The notes: generated by a model not told the origin, from the letters alone. Positions 34,950-44,603 are shown, counted from the first letter of the stretch. The stretch: DNA of 64,000 nucleotides from Acuticoccus sp963704595 (GCA_963704595.1 OY969922.1:2914001-2978000), one strand, 5' to 3'. Numbers and translations are program-made.

Positions 34950-35378
34950 ATGAACGATCAGGTCGAAGCCGCGCAGAAACTGGAAGACGCGCTGCGGGCC
35001 GAAGGCGTGCGGATCACACGCCAGCGGGCCGCGATCCTGCGTGTCCTCGCCGAATCGGAGGATCATCCGGACGCGACGGAGCTTCACCGGCGCGCGCGGG
35101 AGATCGACGAGTCGGTTTCGCTCGCCACCATCTACCGCACGCTGGCAGCGCTGGAGGAGCAGGGCATCGTCCACCGCCACACCTTCGAGGGGACGCCGTC
35201 CCGCTTCGAGACGGCGGAGGCGGACCACCACGACCACATCATCGACGTCGACACCGGAGACGTCGTGGAATTCCGCTCCGACAAGATCGAGCGCCTGCAG
35301 GCCGAGATCGCCGCCGAACTCGGCTACGACGTGGTGCGCCACAGGCTGGAGCTCTACTGCCGCCGCCGCGACGACTGA
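34950..35378 (+). CDS. Fur-family regulator (alphaproteobacterial Fur/Mur type)
   Basis: A 142-residue metal-responsive repressor. The winged helix GVRITRQRAAILRVLAESEDHPDATELHRRA and SLATIYRTLAALEEQGIVHRH is followed by the metal site HHDHIIDVDTGDVVEFRS. The Cys-x2-Cys structural zinc site of classical Fur is absent, as is usual for alphaproteobacterial Fur/Mur (manganese- or iron-sensing). The second Fur-family gene in this window, zur at 61.8 kb, keeps its cysteines. I cannot tell iron from manganese. It lies upstream of bioY on the same strand. Confidence 0.87.
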   Translation: MNDQVEAAQKLEDALRAEGVRITRQRAAILRVLAESEDHPDATELHRRAREIDESVSLATIYRTLAALEEQGIVHRHTFEGTPSRFETAEADHHDHIIDVDTGDVVEFRSDKIERLQAEIAAELGYDVVRHRLELYCRRRDD

Positions 35379-35443
35379 GCCGGCTAATCCCGGCCATGCA
35401 CCGGCGGGGACTTGTAACGGCCCCCGGATTTGCGCCAGAGGAT

Positions 35444-35459
35444 ATTGACGCGCGTCAAT
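35444..35459. promoter_or_regulatory. 16-bp perfect palindrome, FNR/FixK-like site upstream of bioY
   Basis: ATTGACGCGCGTCAAT is fully self-complementary. It contains TTGA-N6-TCAA, the spacing and half-sites bound by the FNR/FixK/Dnr group of CRP-family regulators. It ends 57 nt before the bioY start. No BioR-type TTATnnATAA box is present in this gap. Confidence 0.5.
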
Positions 35460-35515
35460 CGCGAAGACGCCGCCCGAGGGCGGCCCACCCCGGCGCGCCC
35501 CCAATTTGAGGACCG

Positions 35516-36094
35516 ATGATGAACGCCAGTCAGACTCTCCTTGCCGACCGCATCTGGTCGCAGGGTCTCATCCGCAACGTCACGCTTGCCGTCCTCGGCT
35601 CGCTGGCGCTCTGGATTTCCGCCAAGATCCACGTCCCGTTCTATCCCGTGCCGATGACGATGCAGACCTTCGCGGTGCTGGTGATCGGCATGGCGTTCGG
35701 CTGGCGCCTCGGCGCCGCGACCGTCCTCCTCTACCTCGCAGAGGGTGCGGCCGGGCTTCCGGTGTTCTCCGGCACGCCCGAGCGCGGCATCGGCCTTGCC
35801 TACATGGCCGGCCCGACGGGCGGCTATCTCGTCGGCTTCGTCGTCGCCGCCATGGTGACGGGCTTCCTCGCCGAGCGCCGGTGGGACCGCAACGTCCTCA
35901 CCACCCTCGCCGCGATGACGCTGGGCACGGCGATCATCCTCGCCTTCGGTGCCATCTGGCTCGGCGCGGTGATCGGCTTCGACAAGGACGTGATGGCGCT
36001 CGGCGTCACCCCGTTCCTGCTGAGCGGCGTCTTCAAGATCGCCCTCGCCGGCGCGATCCTGCCGCTGGTCTGGCGCTTCCTGAAGCGGGCCTGA
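35516..36094 (+). CDS. bioY: Biotin transporter BioY
   Basis: A 192-residue S-component of the energy-coupling-factor biotin transporter with about six membrane segments. Signatures are KIHVPFYPVPMTMQTFAVLVIGMAFG, LYLAEGAAGLPVFSG and YMAGPTGGYLVGF. No bioM/bioN genes are adjacent, so it works alone or with components elsewhere. GAGG lies 4 nt before ATG 35516 and 7 nt before the adjacent ATG 35519; either can be the start. Confidence 0.93.
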   Translation: MMNASQTLLADRIWSQGLIRNVTLAVLGSLALWISAKIHVPFYPVPMTMQTFAVLVIGMAFGWRLGAATVLLYLAEGAAGLPVFSGTPERGIGLAYMAGPTGGYLVGFVVAAMVTGFLAERRWDRNVLTTLAAMTLGTAIILAFGAIWLGAVIGFDKDVMALGVTPFLLSGVFKIALAGAILPLVWRFLKRA

Positions 36095-36144
36095 CGCCTG
36101 ACGCGGGGACGCTTGCGGCCCCGCCCTTCCGGAGCGATCCGCAG

Positions 36145-36804
36145 ATGAGCCGCACGCGAGTAAAGATCTGCTGCATCGCCTCGGCAGAGGAAGCGGCGCT
36201 CGCCGTCACGGCGGGCGCGGACGCCGTCGGCCTCGTCGGTGCCATGCCGACCGGCCCCGGCATCCTCGCCGACGACCGGGTCGCCGCCATCGCGGCCACG
36301 GTGCCACCGCCTGTCGCGCCGATTCTCCTCACTTCCGAGCAGACCGCCGAAAGCATCATCGCCCACGTCCGCCGCTGCGGCGTGACGACGGTGCAGATCG
36401 TCCGCCACGTCGACCCGTCGGTCCACGACCGGCTCGCCGCCGACGCACCGTGGCTGCGCCGCCTGCAGGTGGTCCACGTGGAGGGGGAGGACGCCCACGG
36501 CGTGATCGCGGAATATGGCGAACGCCCGCACGCGTTCCTCCTCGATTCCGGCCGCCTCGGCGCGGACGAACTCGGCGGCACTGGCCGACGGCACGACTGG
36601 GCGATCAGCGCCGCCATCGTCCGCGCGGCGCCGCGCCCGGTCTTTCTCGCAGGCGGCCTCGGCCCCGACAATGCGCGCGAGGCGATCGAGACGGTCCGCC
36701 CCTACGGGCTCGACCTGTGCTCAGGCCTGCGCGGTCCGGACTGGGCCTTGAGCGAAAGCCGCGTCGCGGCCTTCATGGCCGCGGTGAGGGCGGCGGACGC
36801 CTAG
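36145..36804 (+). CDS. Phosphoribosylanthranilate isomerase-like (TrpF family) protein
   Basis: A 219-residue (beta/alpha)8-barrel. The N-terminal VKICCIASAEEAALAVTAGADAVGLV keeps the catalytic cysteine of TrpF at Cys9, although the usual KICG is KICC. The general-acid aspartate is at Asp134 in AFLLDSG. Phosphate-binding strands are FLAGGLGPDNA and LDLCSGLRG; canonical TrpF has a DxSSGxE there. These deviations make it a divergent TrpF or a paralogue. No trpB or trpA is adjacent. The start at 36145 follows GGAGCGATCCGCAG. It overlaps the end of the convergent membrane-protein gene by 4 nt. Confidence 0.72.
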   Translation: MSRTRVKICCIASAEEAALAVTAGADAVGLVGAMPTGPGILADDRVAAIAATVPPPVAPILLTSEQTAESIIAHVRRCGVTTVQIVRHVDPSVHDRLAADAPWLRRLQVVHVEGEDAHGVIAEYGERPHAFLLDSGRLGADELGGTGRRHDWAISAAIVRAAPRPVFLAGGLGPDNAREAIETVRPYGLDLCSGLRGPDWALSESRVAAFMAAVRAADA

Positions 36805-38015
36805 TCGTCGAGGTCGCGGTCGCGCCAGGCGCGCAGGCCAGCGAGAGCGCACACCACCACGAGCCCGACGATGTTGGCGGCAATCCCCGGCCAGCCGAGC
36901 GGAACGGTGCCGACCGGCGCCACGATGAGGGCGTAGATGCCGAGTCCGGTCGCGGCGAGCCAGACGACGATCCCCCAGCTCGCGGCGAGCCAGAGGCCGA
37001 CGGAGACGACCGGCGCCATTATCGCCGACACCATAACCGCCATCCACGGCCCTTCCGGGGCATGCCAGGCGATGGTGAGGTCAGCGTCGAGGTAGCCGAT
37101 GAGGCGGCCCCAGATCAGCACGGTCACCGCGAGCCAGGCGACGCCGATCAGCCGCATCAGGCTGGCCTGCGCGAACCACACGATATCCCGCTCGCCCTCC
37201 TCCGCCGTCTCGAGCGGTGCCTCCTGCGAGGTCATCGACAGGATGGCGGCGCGGGAGGACGACATCCGACCCTTTGGCCGCGTCATCGCCCAGCGCGAGG
37301 CGGCCTTTCCCTGCGCACGCGGAGCAGGCTGTGGCGCAGGCAGCGCGGGGCGGGCCTCTGCCGCCTGCCGCCGCGCGGGCGGAGCCGCCGGGGGTGTGGC
37401 GGGCGCGGGCAACTGCGCCGCCGCAGGCCTCTGCGCCGGCGGCCGGGCGGGCGCCGCTGCGGGAGGCTTTGCAGCCTCTCTCGCAGGCGGCGGACCGGGC
37501 TTGACCGGAACCACCGCGTTCGACGGGGCTGCCTTTGCCGCGCCGCTTGCAGGGGCCGCAGCGGCCGGCGCCTGGCCGCCTTGGGCTGGCGGCTTTGCGG
37601 CAGCCTTCTCGGGCGGCTGAGGCGGGGCTTTGGCGGCAGGCGGCGCTGGGGGACCGGCATCTGGCTCCGAGGCGCCATCGCCGGGCTCGGAAGTGCCGGA
37701 CAGGGATTTGCGCAGCTTTGCGATCCGGCTGGTCGCGCTCTCGAACCGTGCCCGGTCGGCGCGCGGCGCGTCCTTCGGGTCCACCGCCGTCTTGGCGGAT
37801 GCGGCGGGGCCCTTCTGCGGGATCTTGCGCGGCGGCTGCGGTCCGGCGACCTCGGGCTCGGCGATCACCGGCTTCTCGACGCCCGGCCCGCTGTCAGGCG
37901 CACCCTGCGGTTCCGGCCCGGCATCTTCCTTCGCAGCCGGTTGCTGGGGCGGCCCCTGGACGGCGGGCGGCTCGGCCGCCGGGCCGGAGGTCGGCGGCTT
38001 TTCCTCGGCGGTCAT
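36801..38015 (-). CDS. Membrane protein with long Pro/Ala-rich N-terminal region
   Basis: A 404-residue protein. Residues 1-265 are low-complexity and rich in Pro, Ala, Glu and Lys, so probably disordered and cytoplasmic. The last 130 residues carry about four hydrophobic segments (LIGVAWLAVTVLIWGRLIGYL, WMAVMVSAIMAPVVSVGLWLA, WGIVVWLAATGLGIYALIVAPV, IAANIVGLVVVCALAGL). The C-terminal part resembles small alphaproteobacterial DUF6163-like membrane proteins. The start at 38015 overlaps the stop of the hydrolase gene (ATGA), which supports it over the open frame to 38126. The function is unknown. Confidence 0.72.
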   Translation of the reverse strand: MTAEEKPPTSGPAAEPPAVQGPPQQPAAKEDAGPEPQGAPDSGPGVEKPVIAEPEVAGPQPPRKIPQKGPAASAKTAVDPKDAPRADRARFESATSRIAKLRKSLSGTSEPGDGASEPDAGPPAPPAAKAPPQPPEKAAAKPPAQGGQAPAAAAPASGAAKAAPSNAVVPVKPGPPPAREAAKPPAAAPARPPAQRPAAAQLPAPATPPAAPPARRQAAEARPALPAPQPAPRAQGKAASRWAMTRPKGRMSSSRAAILSMTSQEAPLETAEEGERDIVWFAQASLMRLIGVAWLAVTVLIWGRLIGYLDADLTIAWHAPEGPWMAVMVSAIMAPVVSVGLWLAASWGIVVWLAATGLGIYALIVAPVGTVPLGWPGIAANIVGLVVVCALAGLRAWRDRDLDD

Positions 38016-39091
38016 CGCGCGGGCGCCTTCTTCGGCGCGGGAAGGTCGAGATCGCCGTGGCCGGGCTCCTCGAAGTGCGCTTCGACGTACTCGCGGTCGA
38101 CGCCATCCAAAGTCGCGGGCGACCATTTCGGCGCGTGATCCTTGTCGATCAGCACCGCACGGATGCCCTCGTAGAGGTCATGGCCGTCGATGATCCGCGA
38201 CAGGATGCGGAACTCGTTGCGGATCGCGTCCTCGAACGTGATGCCCTCGGCACGGCGCATCTCCTCGAATGTCACCGCAAGGCTGGTGGGCGACTTGGTG
38301 CGGATGGTTTCAGCGACCGACTTCGCGAACGCCCTGTCGTCCGCCGAGAATGCGTTCTCGGTGGCGGCCTTGCCGTTGGCGGCGTCGTCCAGCGCATCGA
38401 GAATCGCCGACACGCTGTCCCCAGCGAAGCACTCGTCGATGACGGCGGCCTCGCGCGCATTGCGCGGCGCCGTCTTCTCGGAGAGTTCGTCGAGCGCCTT
38501 GTCGAGGTCGCGGGCGTGGGCGGTGCGGTCGAGCGCGTCCTCCAGCCGGTCCGAATCGGTCGGGTGGGTGACGAGGCCGAGGGCCGCCGCATCGTCACGC
38601 CCCAGCCGCGCCCCGGTGAGCGCAAGGTACATCCCCGCCTCGCCTTCGAGGTCGGACAGGATGTGGCTCGACCCGACGTCCGGGAAGAGGCCGATGCCGA
38701 CCTCGGGCATGGCGAACACGATCTTCTCCGACGCGACGCGGTGCGAGCCGTGCATCGAAACGCCGACGCCGCCGCCCATGCAGATGCCGTCGATCAGCGC
38801 CACGTAGGGTTTCGGGAACTGCTTCACCCGCGCGTTCATCTGATATTCGGTGGCAAAGAAGTCGAGCGCGCCCGCGCGGCGGTGGTAGACGTCGCGCACG
38901 TCGCCGCCGGCGCAGAACGCCTTGCCCTCGCCGCGGATCACGACGCGGTGGATGCGGTCGTCCCTTGCCCACTCACCCAGCGCCTCGCTCATCTCGGCGA
39001 CCATCGCCTCCGACAGCGCGTTGAGTGCCTTGGGCCGCGACAGGACGATGAGGCCCGCGCGGCCGACGGTCTCGAAACGGATGTCGCTCAC
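38012..39091 (-). CDS. 3-hydroxyisobutyryl-CoA hydrolase (crotonase family)
   Basis: A 359-residue crotonase-fold enzyme with the oxyanion-hole segments FCAGGDVRDVY and GICMGGGVGVSMHGSHRVASEKIVFAMPEVGIGLFPDVG. The last is diagnostic of HIBCH, which carries the Glu/Asp pair for thioester hydrolysis. The C-terminal extension NEFRILSRIIDGHDLYEGIRAVLIDKD is also HIBCH-like. It releases 3-hydroxyisobutyrate in valine catabolism. It follows, with a 4-nt overlap, the isobutyryl-CoA dehydrogenase gene, which catalyses an earlier valine step. The mmsA gene for the end of the pathway lies at 12 kb. Confidence 0.88.
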   Translation of the reverse strand: MSDIRFETVGRAGLIVLSRPKALNALSEAMVAEMSEALGEWARDDRIHRVVIRGEGKAFCAGGDVRDVYHRRAGALDFFATEYQMNARVKQFPKPYVALIDGICMGGGVGVSMHGSHRVASEKIVFAMPEVGIGLFPDVGSSHILSDLEGEAGMYLALTGARLGRDDAAALGLVTHPTDSDRLEDALDRTAHARDLDKALDELSEKTAPRNAREAAVIDECFAGDSVSAILDALDDAANGKAATENAFSADDRAFAKSVAETIRTKSPTSLAVTFEEMRRAEGITFEDAIRNEFRILSRIIDGHDLYEGIRAVLIDKDHAPKWSPATLDGVDREYVEAHFEEPGHGDLDLPAPKKAPAR

Positions 39092-40237
39092 TGGTTGGAG
39101 GCTCTGAGGATGTGGCGGGCGATGATGACGCGCATGATCTCGTTGGTGCCTTCCAGAATCTGGTGGACGCGGACGTCGCGCAGGAGCCGTTCCAGCGGAT
39201 AGTCGCGCAGGTAGCCGTAGCCGCCGTGGATCTGGAGCGCGGTGTTGACCACGTCGAACCCGGTATCGGTGGCGAGGCGCTTGGCCATGGCGGCGAGCGG
39301 GGTGGCATCCGGCGCGCGCCGCTCCACGGCCATCGCCGCCTTGTGCAGGAGAAGCCGCGCCGCTTCAAGCTGGGTCGTCATGTCGGCGAGCTTGAACTGC
39401 GTCGCCTGGAAGTCCGCGATCGGGCGGCCGAACTGCCGCCGCTCGCCGGCGTAGCGCGCGGCGTGGTCGATCGCCGCCGCCGCGGCGCCCAGCGAGCAGG
39501 CGCCGATGTTGATGCGCCCGCCGTCGAGCCCGGCCATGGCGATCCTGAACCCCTCGCCCTCCGCGCCGAGCCGGTTGGCGGCCGGAACGCGGCAGCCGTC
39601 GAACATCACGGCGGCGGTGGGCTGGGAGTGCCAGCCCATCTTCTCCTCGTTGGCGCCGAACGACAGCCCCTTCGTGCCCGCCTCGACGAGGATCGCCGAG
39701 ATGCCGCCCGCGCCCTCGCCGCCGGTGCGCGCCATCACCACGTAAAGATCCGCCCGGCCGCCGCCGGAGATGAACGCCTTGGCGCCGTCGATGACGTAAT
39801 CGTCGCCGTCGCGCCGCGCACGGGTGGAGAGCGAGGCGGCGTCCGACCCCGAGCCCGGCTCGGTGAGACAGTAGGCGGCGAGGCGCTCCATGGTCCCGAG
39901 CGCCGGAAGGTGCGCGGCGTGCTGCTCGGCGCTGCCGAAGCGCTCGATCATCCCCGCCACCATGTTGTGGATCGAGATGTAGGCCGCCGTGGACGGGCAG
40001 GCCCGCGACAGCTCCTCGAACACGATGGCGCCGTCGAGCCGGGTGAGGCCCGAGCCGCCGTGCGCCTCGCTGACGAACATCGTCGCGAAGCCCAGCGCAG
40101 CCGCCTCGCGCAGGACGTCGACGGGGAAGGTGTAGTCCCGGTCCCAGTCGGCGGCGAAGGGGGCGATCTTCTCGGCGGCAAATTCGGCGGCCATCGTCCC
40201 TGATGGCCTGCTGCTCTTCGGTGAACTCGAATTCCAT
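39088..40237 (-). pseudogene. Isobutyryl-CoA dehydrogenase, one frameshift as read
   Basis: An acyl-CoA dehydrogenase whose middle and C-terminus resemble human ACAD8: AYCLTEPGSGSDAASL, KAFISGGGRADLYVVMARTG, GWHSQPTAAV, DGGRINIGACSLGAA and LQIHGGYGYLRDYPLERLLRDVRVHQILEGTNEIMR. It would oxidise isobutyryl-CoA to methacrylyl-CoA. The N-terminus MEFEFTEEQQAIRD at 40237 is in another frame; removing one base near 40195 joins it to MAAEFAAEKIAPFAADW. I infer a one-base insertion error in an intact gene of about 382 codons. The operon continues into HIBCH. Confidence 0.85.
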
Positions 40238-40374
40238 GGCGCTTCTCCGCTGGCGGGACGTTCCATCGCACGGCCCGCCCCGTCAACTCCCGGCCACCCC
40301 TTGCCCTCGGGGCCCCGCATGGACGAGATGGCTCGAACTATTCTAACGTCAGAAAAACCCTTGGGACGTGCATC

Positions 40375-41403
40375 ATGGACCTCGAAGCCCGCCGGCAGTT
40401 CGCACCCGACATGATCGAAATCCTGAAAGGGCGCCGGATGCGCCGTCTCAGGAGGACCGACTGGTCGCGCAGGCTGGTGCGCGAGAACACGCTGACGGTG
40501 GACGACCTCATCTGGCCGATCTTCATCACCGAAGGTTCTGGCGTACGCGAGCCGGTGCCTTCCATGCCCGGCGTCGTGCGCCACTCCGTCGACGAAGCGG
40601 GCGCCGCCGCCGAGGAGGCTCAGGCGCTCGGCATCCCGGTGGTCGCGCTGTTCCCCTACTCGGGGCCTGACAAGCGCGACGAGATGGGCTCCGAGGCGCT
40701 CAACCCCGAAAACCTCGTCTGCCGCGCCTGCCGCGAGATTTCGGCGAAGGCCCCCGGCCTCGGCATCATGACCGACGTCGCGCTCGACCCCTACACCAGC
40801 CACGGGCACGACGGCGTGATGGCCGGCGACGAGATCCTCAACGACGCCACCATCGCCCAGCTCATCGGCCAGTCGATCAACCAGGCGGCGGCGGGCTGCG
40901 ATATCATCGCCCCGTCGGACATGATGGACGGGCGCATCGCCGCCATCCGCAAGGCGCTCGACCGGGAGGGCTACGAGCACGTCCAGATCATGGCCTACGC
41001 GGCCAAGTACGCCAGCGCCTTCTACGGCCCGTTCCGCGATGCGGTCGGCGCGTCGGGCGCGCTCAGGGGGGACAAGCGGACCTACCAGATGGACCCCGCC
41101 AACGGCCTCGAGGCGCTGCGCGAGGCGGAGATCGACCTTGCCGAGGCGGCCGACATGATCATGGTGAAGCCCGGAATGCCCTATCTCGACATCGTCTGGC
41201 GCATCAAGGAACGGCTCGGCGCGCCGACCTTCGCCTACATGGTGTCGGGGGAATACTCGATGATCGAGGCCGCCGCCGCCAACGGCTGGATCGACGGCGA
41301 GAAGGCGATGATGGAGAGCCTCACCGCCTTCAAGCGCGCCGGGGCCGACGGCATCCTCACCTACCACGCGCCGCGCGCCGCGCGCCGTCTCGCCGCGGGT
41401 TGA
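40375..41403 (+). CDS. hemB: Delta-aminolevulinic acid dehydratase (porphobilinogen synthase)
   Basis: A 342-residue enzyme that condenses two 5-aminolevulinate molecules to porphobilinogen for haem synthesis. Hallmarks are RMRRLRRTDWSRRLVREN, IWPIFITEG, DVALDPYTSHGHDG, the first Schiff-base lysine in YAAKYASAFYGPFRDA and the second in MIMVKPGMPYLDI. The metal-ligand loop reads ALDPYTSHGHDG without the triple cysteine, so it is a Mg- rather than Zn-dependent type. The threonine ammonia-lyase gene follows by 10 nt. Confidence 0.95.
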   Translation: MDLEARRQFAPDMIEILKGRRMRRLRRTDWSRRLVRENTLTVDDLIWPIFITEGSGVREPVPSMPGVVRHSVDEAGAAAEEAQALGIPVVALFPYSGPDKRDEMGSEALNPENLVCRACREISAKAPGLGIMTDVALDPYTSHGHDGVMAGDEILNDATIAQLIGQSINQAAAGCDIIAPSDMMDGRIAAIRKALDREGYEHVQIMAYAAKYASAFYGPFRDAVGASGALRGDKRTYQMDPANGLEALREAEIDLAEAADMIMVKPGMPYLDIVWRIKERLGAPTFAYMVSGEYSMIEAAAANGWIDGEKAMMESLTAFKRAGADGILTYHAPRAARRLAAG

Positions 41404-41413
41404 CCGGGTGCAG

Positions 41414-42647
41414 ATGAGCGCCCCGGCAGTGACGCTGGCCGGGATCGAGGACGCCGCCCGGATGCTGGACGGCGTCATCATCAAGACGCCGTGCCTGCCC
41501 GCCCCGCGCCTCTCGGCGCTGACCGGCGCCAACGTCTGGGTGAAGTACGAGAACATGCAGGCGGTCGGCTCCTTCAAGGAGCGCGGCGCCTTCATCAAGC
41601 TCTCCTCGCTGAGCGACGCCGAACGCGCCGGCGGGGTCGCGGCGATGTCGGCCGGCAACCACGCGCAGGCGGTCGCCTATCACGCGACGCGGCTCGGCAT
41701 CAAAGCCACCATCGTGATGCCGGAGCGCACGCCGATGGTGAAGATCGCCGCCACCGAGGCGCACGGCGCAAGGGTCGTGCTGGCAGGCGAGACCATCGCC
41801 GAATCCGCGGTCCACTGTGCCGAGCTCGTGGAGCGGGACGGCCTTACCCTCATCCACCCCTACGACGACGACGACATCATCCGCGGCCAGGGCACCGTCG
41901 GCCTCGAGATGATGGCCGCCGCGCCGGACCTCGACATGATCGTAGTCCCCATCGGCGGTGGCGGGCTGATCGCAGGCACCGCCATCGCCGCGCAGGGCAT
42001 TAAGCCCGGCGTCAGGATGATCGGCGTCGAGGCCGCGCTCTACCCCTCCGCCACCGCGGCGCTGGAAGGCCGCGACGGCCAGTGCGGCGGGTCGACCATC
42101 GCGGAAGGCATCGCGGTCAAGAAGGTCGGCGCCCGCACCCTCCCCGTCATCGCCGAGCGGGTGGAGCGGATCGTGCTGGTGGACGAGCCGCACCTGGAGC
42201 GCGCCGTCAACGCCTACATCACGCTGCAGAAGACGATGGCGGAGGGCGCAGGCGCCGCTGGCCTCGCGGCGATGCTCGCCGAGCCTGAGTTCTTTGCCGG
42301 CCGCAATGTCGGCCTCGTCCTCTGCGGCGGAAACATCGACCCGCGCATTCTCGCCTCGATCATGGTACGCGAACTGGCGCGGCAGGGCCGCATCATCTCG
42401 CTGGAGGCCAACTATGCCGACGAGCCCGGCCTCCTCGCCCGACTCTACGACAGCCATCGGCTCAGCGGGCGGCAACATCCTCGACGTTTCGCACAACCGG
42501 CTCGACCTCACGCACCTCGCCCGCGAGACGTCGATTCGCCTCGTCATCGAGACGCGCGACGACAGCCACACCACCCGCGTGGTGGAGGCGGTGCGGGCGA
42601 CGGGCCTCGCCGCCCGCCTCACCGATCACGTCGACGGCGGCTTCTGA
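41414..42647 (+). pseudogene. Threonine ammonia-lyase (IlvA/TdcB type, with ACT domain), frameshifted as read
   Basis: A PLP enzyme deaminating threonine (or serine) to 2-oxobutanoate. The PLP lysine is in VGSFKERGAFIKLSSL. SAGNHAQAVAYHA, the glycine-rich IVVPIGGGGLIAGTAIA and VLCGGNIDPRILAS follow. The C-terminal ACT regulatory domain (GSAGGNILDVSHNRLDLTHLA...DHVDGGF) is in a different frame. One extra base near 42454 accounts for it. I infer a sequencing insertion; the intact protein would be about 410 residues. The ATG at 41414 lies 10 nt after hemB. Confidence 0.87.
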
Positions 42648-42749
42648 TGGCCGGCCCGATTGTGGCGATCCTTTGACAGGGGGGCCGAGCTTCGGCATTA
42701 GACGCCGCCGAACAGAGGGAACAGCGCCCATGGTCAGAGCCAGCCATTG

Positions 42750-44552
42750 ATGGAGACCGACCTCGCGATGACGGCGACGCTCGTCATCATCGTCATCTCC
42801 ACCGTCCTTTACGCCACCGAGCGCTACTCGATCGAAGCGATCAGCCTCGGTGTCATCGCGTCCTACCTCCTGGTCTTCGTGGCGTTCGGCCTGCCGACCC
42901 GCGAGGGAACGCTCAGCGCCGGCGCCATCCTCGAAGGCTTCTCCAACCCCGGCCTGATCACCGTCCTTGCGCTCCTCGTGGTCGGGCAGGGCCTCTTCCA
43001 CACCGATGCGCTCGAACGCCCGGCGCACCATCTCGTCCGCCTCAACAAGAAGCTCGGCGCCGCCGGCCTGATCGGGACGTTCCTGATCATCGCGACGCTC
43101 TCGGCCTTCCTCAACAACACCCCGGTGGTGGTGATGTTCATCCCGATCATCGCGTCCCTCGCCCACGCGATGAAGACCCCGTCGGCACGGGTGATGATGC
43201 CACTGTCCTTCGTCACGATCCTGGGCGGCATGACGACGCTGATCGGCTCGTCCACCAACCTCCTCGCCGCCAACGTCGCCCGCCAGTCCGGCGCCGTGGA
43301 CCTTTCGTTCTTCTCGTTCACCCCGCTTGCGGTGATCATCGCCGGCGTCGGCATCGTCTACGTCCTCGGCGTGGTGCCGTTCCTCCTGCGCAAGCGGGAA
43401 TCGATGGCCGAGGCGATGCAGTCCGCGGCGGGCAAGCAGTTCATCGCCGAGATCCCGATCCGCGCGGGCCACCCGCTGGTCGGCGCGACGGCCAACGCCG
43501 GCATGTTCCCCCAGCTGCGCGACATGACGGTGCGCCTCGTCCAGCGCGGCGAACGGCCGTTCCTGCCGCCGTTCGAAAACGTGAAGCTGCGGCCCGGCGA
43601 TGTCGTCATCGTCGCCGCCACCCGCGGCGCGCTGGAACGTGCCCTCGCCGGCCAGACCAGCGTCCTGCGCGATTCGGAGGATGACCGCCCGCCGGGCGTC
43701 GTCACGCTCGCCGAAGCGCTGGTGGCGCCGGGTTCGCGCCTCATCGGGCGGACGATCTCCCAGTCGGGCCTGCGCGGCGAGACGGGGTGCGTCGTCCTCG
43801 CCATCGAGCGCCGCTCGCGCATGCCGCGGATGCCGCTGGCGGACATCCGCATGGAAGCCGGCGACGTTCTCCTGTTCGCAGGCCCCCGCCGCGGAATCGA
43901 GGAGCTGCGCGGCAACCGCGACATCCTCCTCATCGACTGGAGCGCGGTGGACATCCCGGCCCGCCAGCGCGCACCGATCGCGCTCGCGATCTTCGCATCG
44001 GTGGTCACGGTCGCCGCGACGGGTCTGATGCCGATCGTGGTCGCGGCGCTTCTCGGCGCCTTCGCGATGCTTGCGACGCGCTGCCTCAACACGCGCCAGG
44101 CCGCGCGCGTGATCGACGGACGGATCGTGATGCTGATCGCGTCCGCAATTGCCTCGGCGACCGCGCTGCAGGCGACCGGCGGGGCGGAGATCCTCGCGAC
44201 CTCCCTCCTCACGGCGCTGGCCGACGCGCCGCCGGCGGTGGTGATGTCGGCGCTCTTCATCATCATCGCGCTCACCACCAACGTCCTCACCAACAACGCC
44301 GCGGCGGTGCTGTTCACGCCGATCGCCATCGGCGTCGCCAACCGGCTCGGCCTGCCGGCGGAACCCTTCGTGGTCACGGTGATCCTCGCCGCCAACGCCT
44401 CGTTCGCGACGCCGGTCGCCTACCAGACCAACCTTCTGGTCATGGGCCCCGGTCATTACAGGTACCGCGACTTTATGGTCGCCGGCGGGCCACTGGTTTT
44501 GTTACTGTGGGGCACGTTCTCTCTTGTGGCGCCATGGTGGTACGGTATTTGA
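42750..44552 (+). CDS. SLC13-type permease with two TrkA-C domains
   Basis: A 600-residue membrane protein. The N-terminal half has about five to six helices (TATLVIIVISTVLYAT, LITVLALLVVGQGLF) and the conserved SAFLNNTPVVVMFIPII and GSSTNLLAANVA motifs of the SLC13/DASS fold. Two cytoplasmic RCK_C/TrkA-C domains follow (about 225-300 and 320-395). The second membrane half has TNVLTNNAAAVLFTPIAIG, the mirrored SNT-like motif. These transporters move dicarboxylates, sulfate or other anions; which one is not predictable. ATG 42750 is used; the preceding TTG would add one residue. Confidence 0.85.
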   Translation: METDLAMTATLVIIVISTVLYATERYSIEAISLGVIASYLLVFVAFGLPTREGTLSAGAILEGFSNPGLITVLALLVVGQGLFHTDALERPAHHLVRLNKKLGAAGLIGTFLIIATLSAFLNNTPVVVMFIPIIASLAHAMKTPSARVMMPLSFVTILGGMTTLIGSSTNLLAANVARQSGAVDLSFFSFTPLAVIIAGVGIVYVLGVVPFLLRKRESMAEAMQSAAGKQFIAEIPIRAGHPLVGATANAGMFPQLRDMTVRLVQRGERPFLPPFENVKLRPGDVVIVAATRGALERALAGQTSVLRDSEDDRPPGVVTLAEALVAPGSRLIGRTISQSGLRGETGCVVLAIERRSRMPRMPLADIRMEAGDVLLFAGPRRGIEELRGNRDILLIDWSAVDIPARQRAPIALAIFASVVTVAATGLMPIVVAALLGAFAMLATRCLNTRQAARVIDGRIVMLIASAIASATALQATGGAEILATSLLTALADAPPAVVMSALFIIIALTTNVLTNNAAAVLFTPIAIGVANRLGLPAEPFVVTVILAANASFATPVAYQTNLLVMGPGHYRYRDFMVAGGPLVLLLWGTFSLVAPWWYGI

Positions 44553-44603
44553 TGTGACTTCGGTAATCGCAGGTCGGGACAGCGAAGGGGCGGGGCGGAA
44601 CGG

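Noticed and set aside
35379..35515. BioR operator upstream of bioY
   Set aside because: No TTATnnATAA-type sequence is present; only the TTGA-N6-TCAA palindrome was found.
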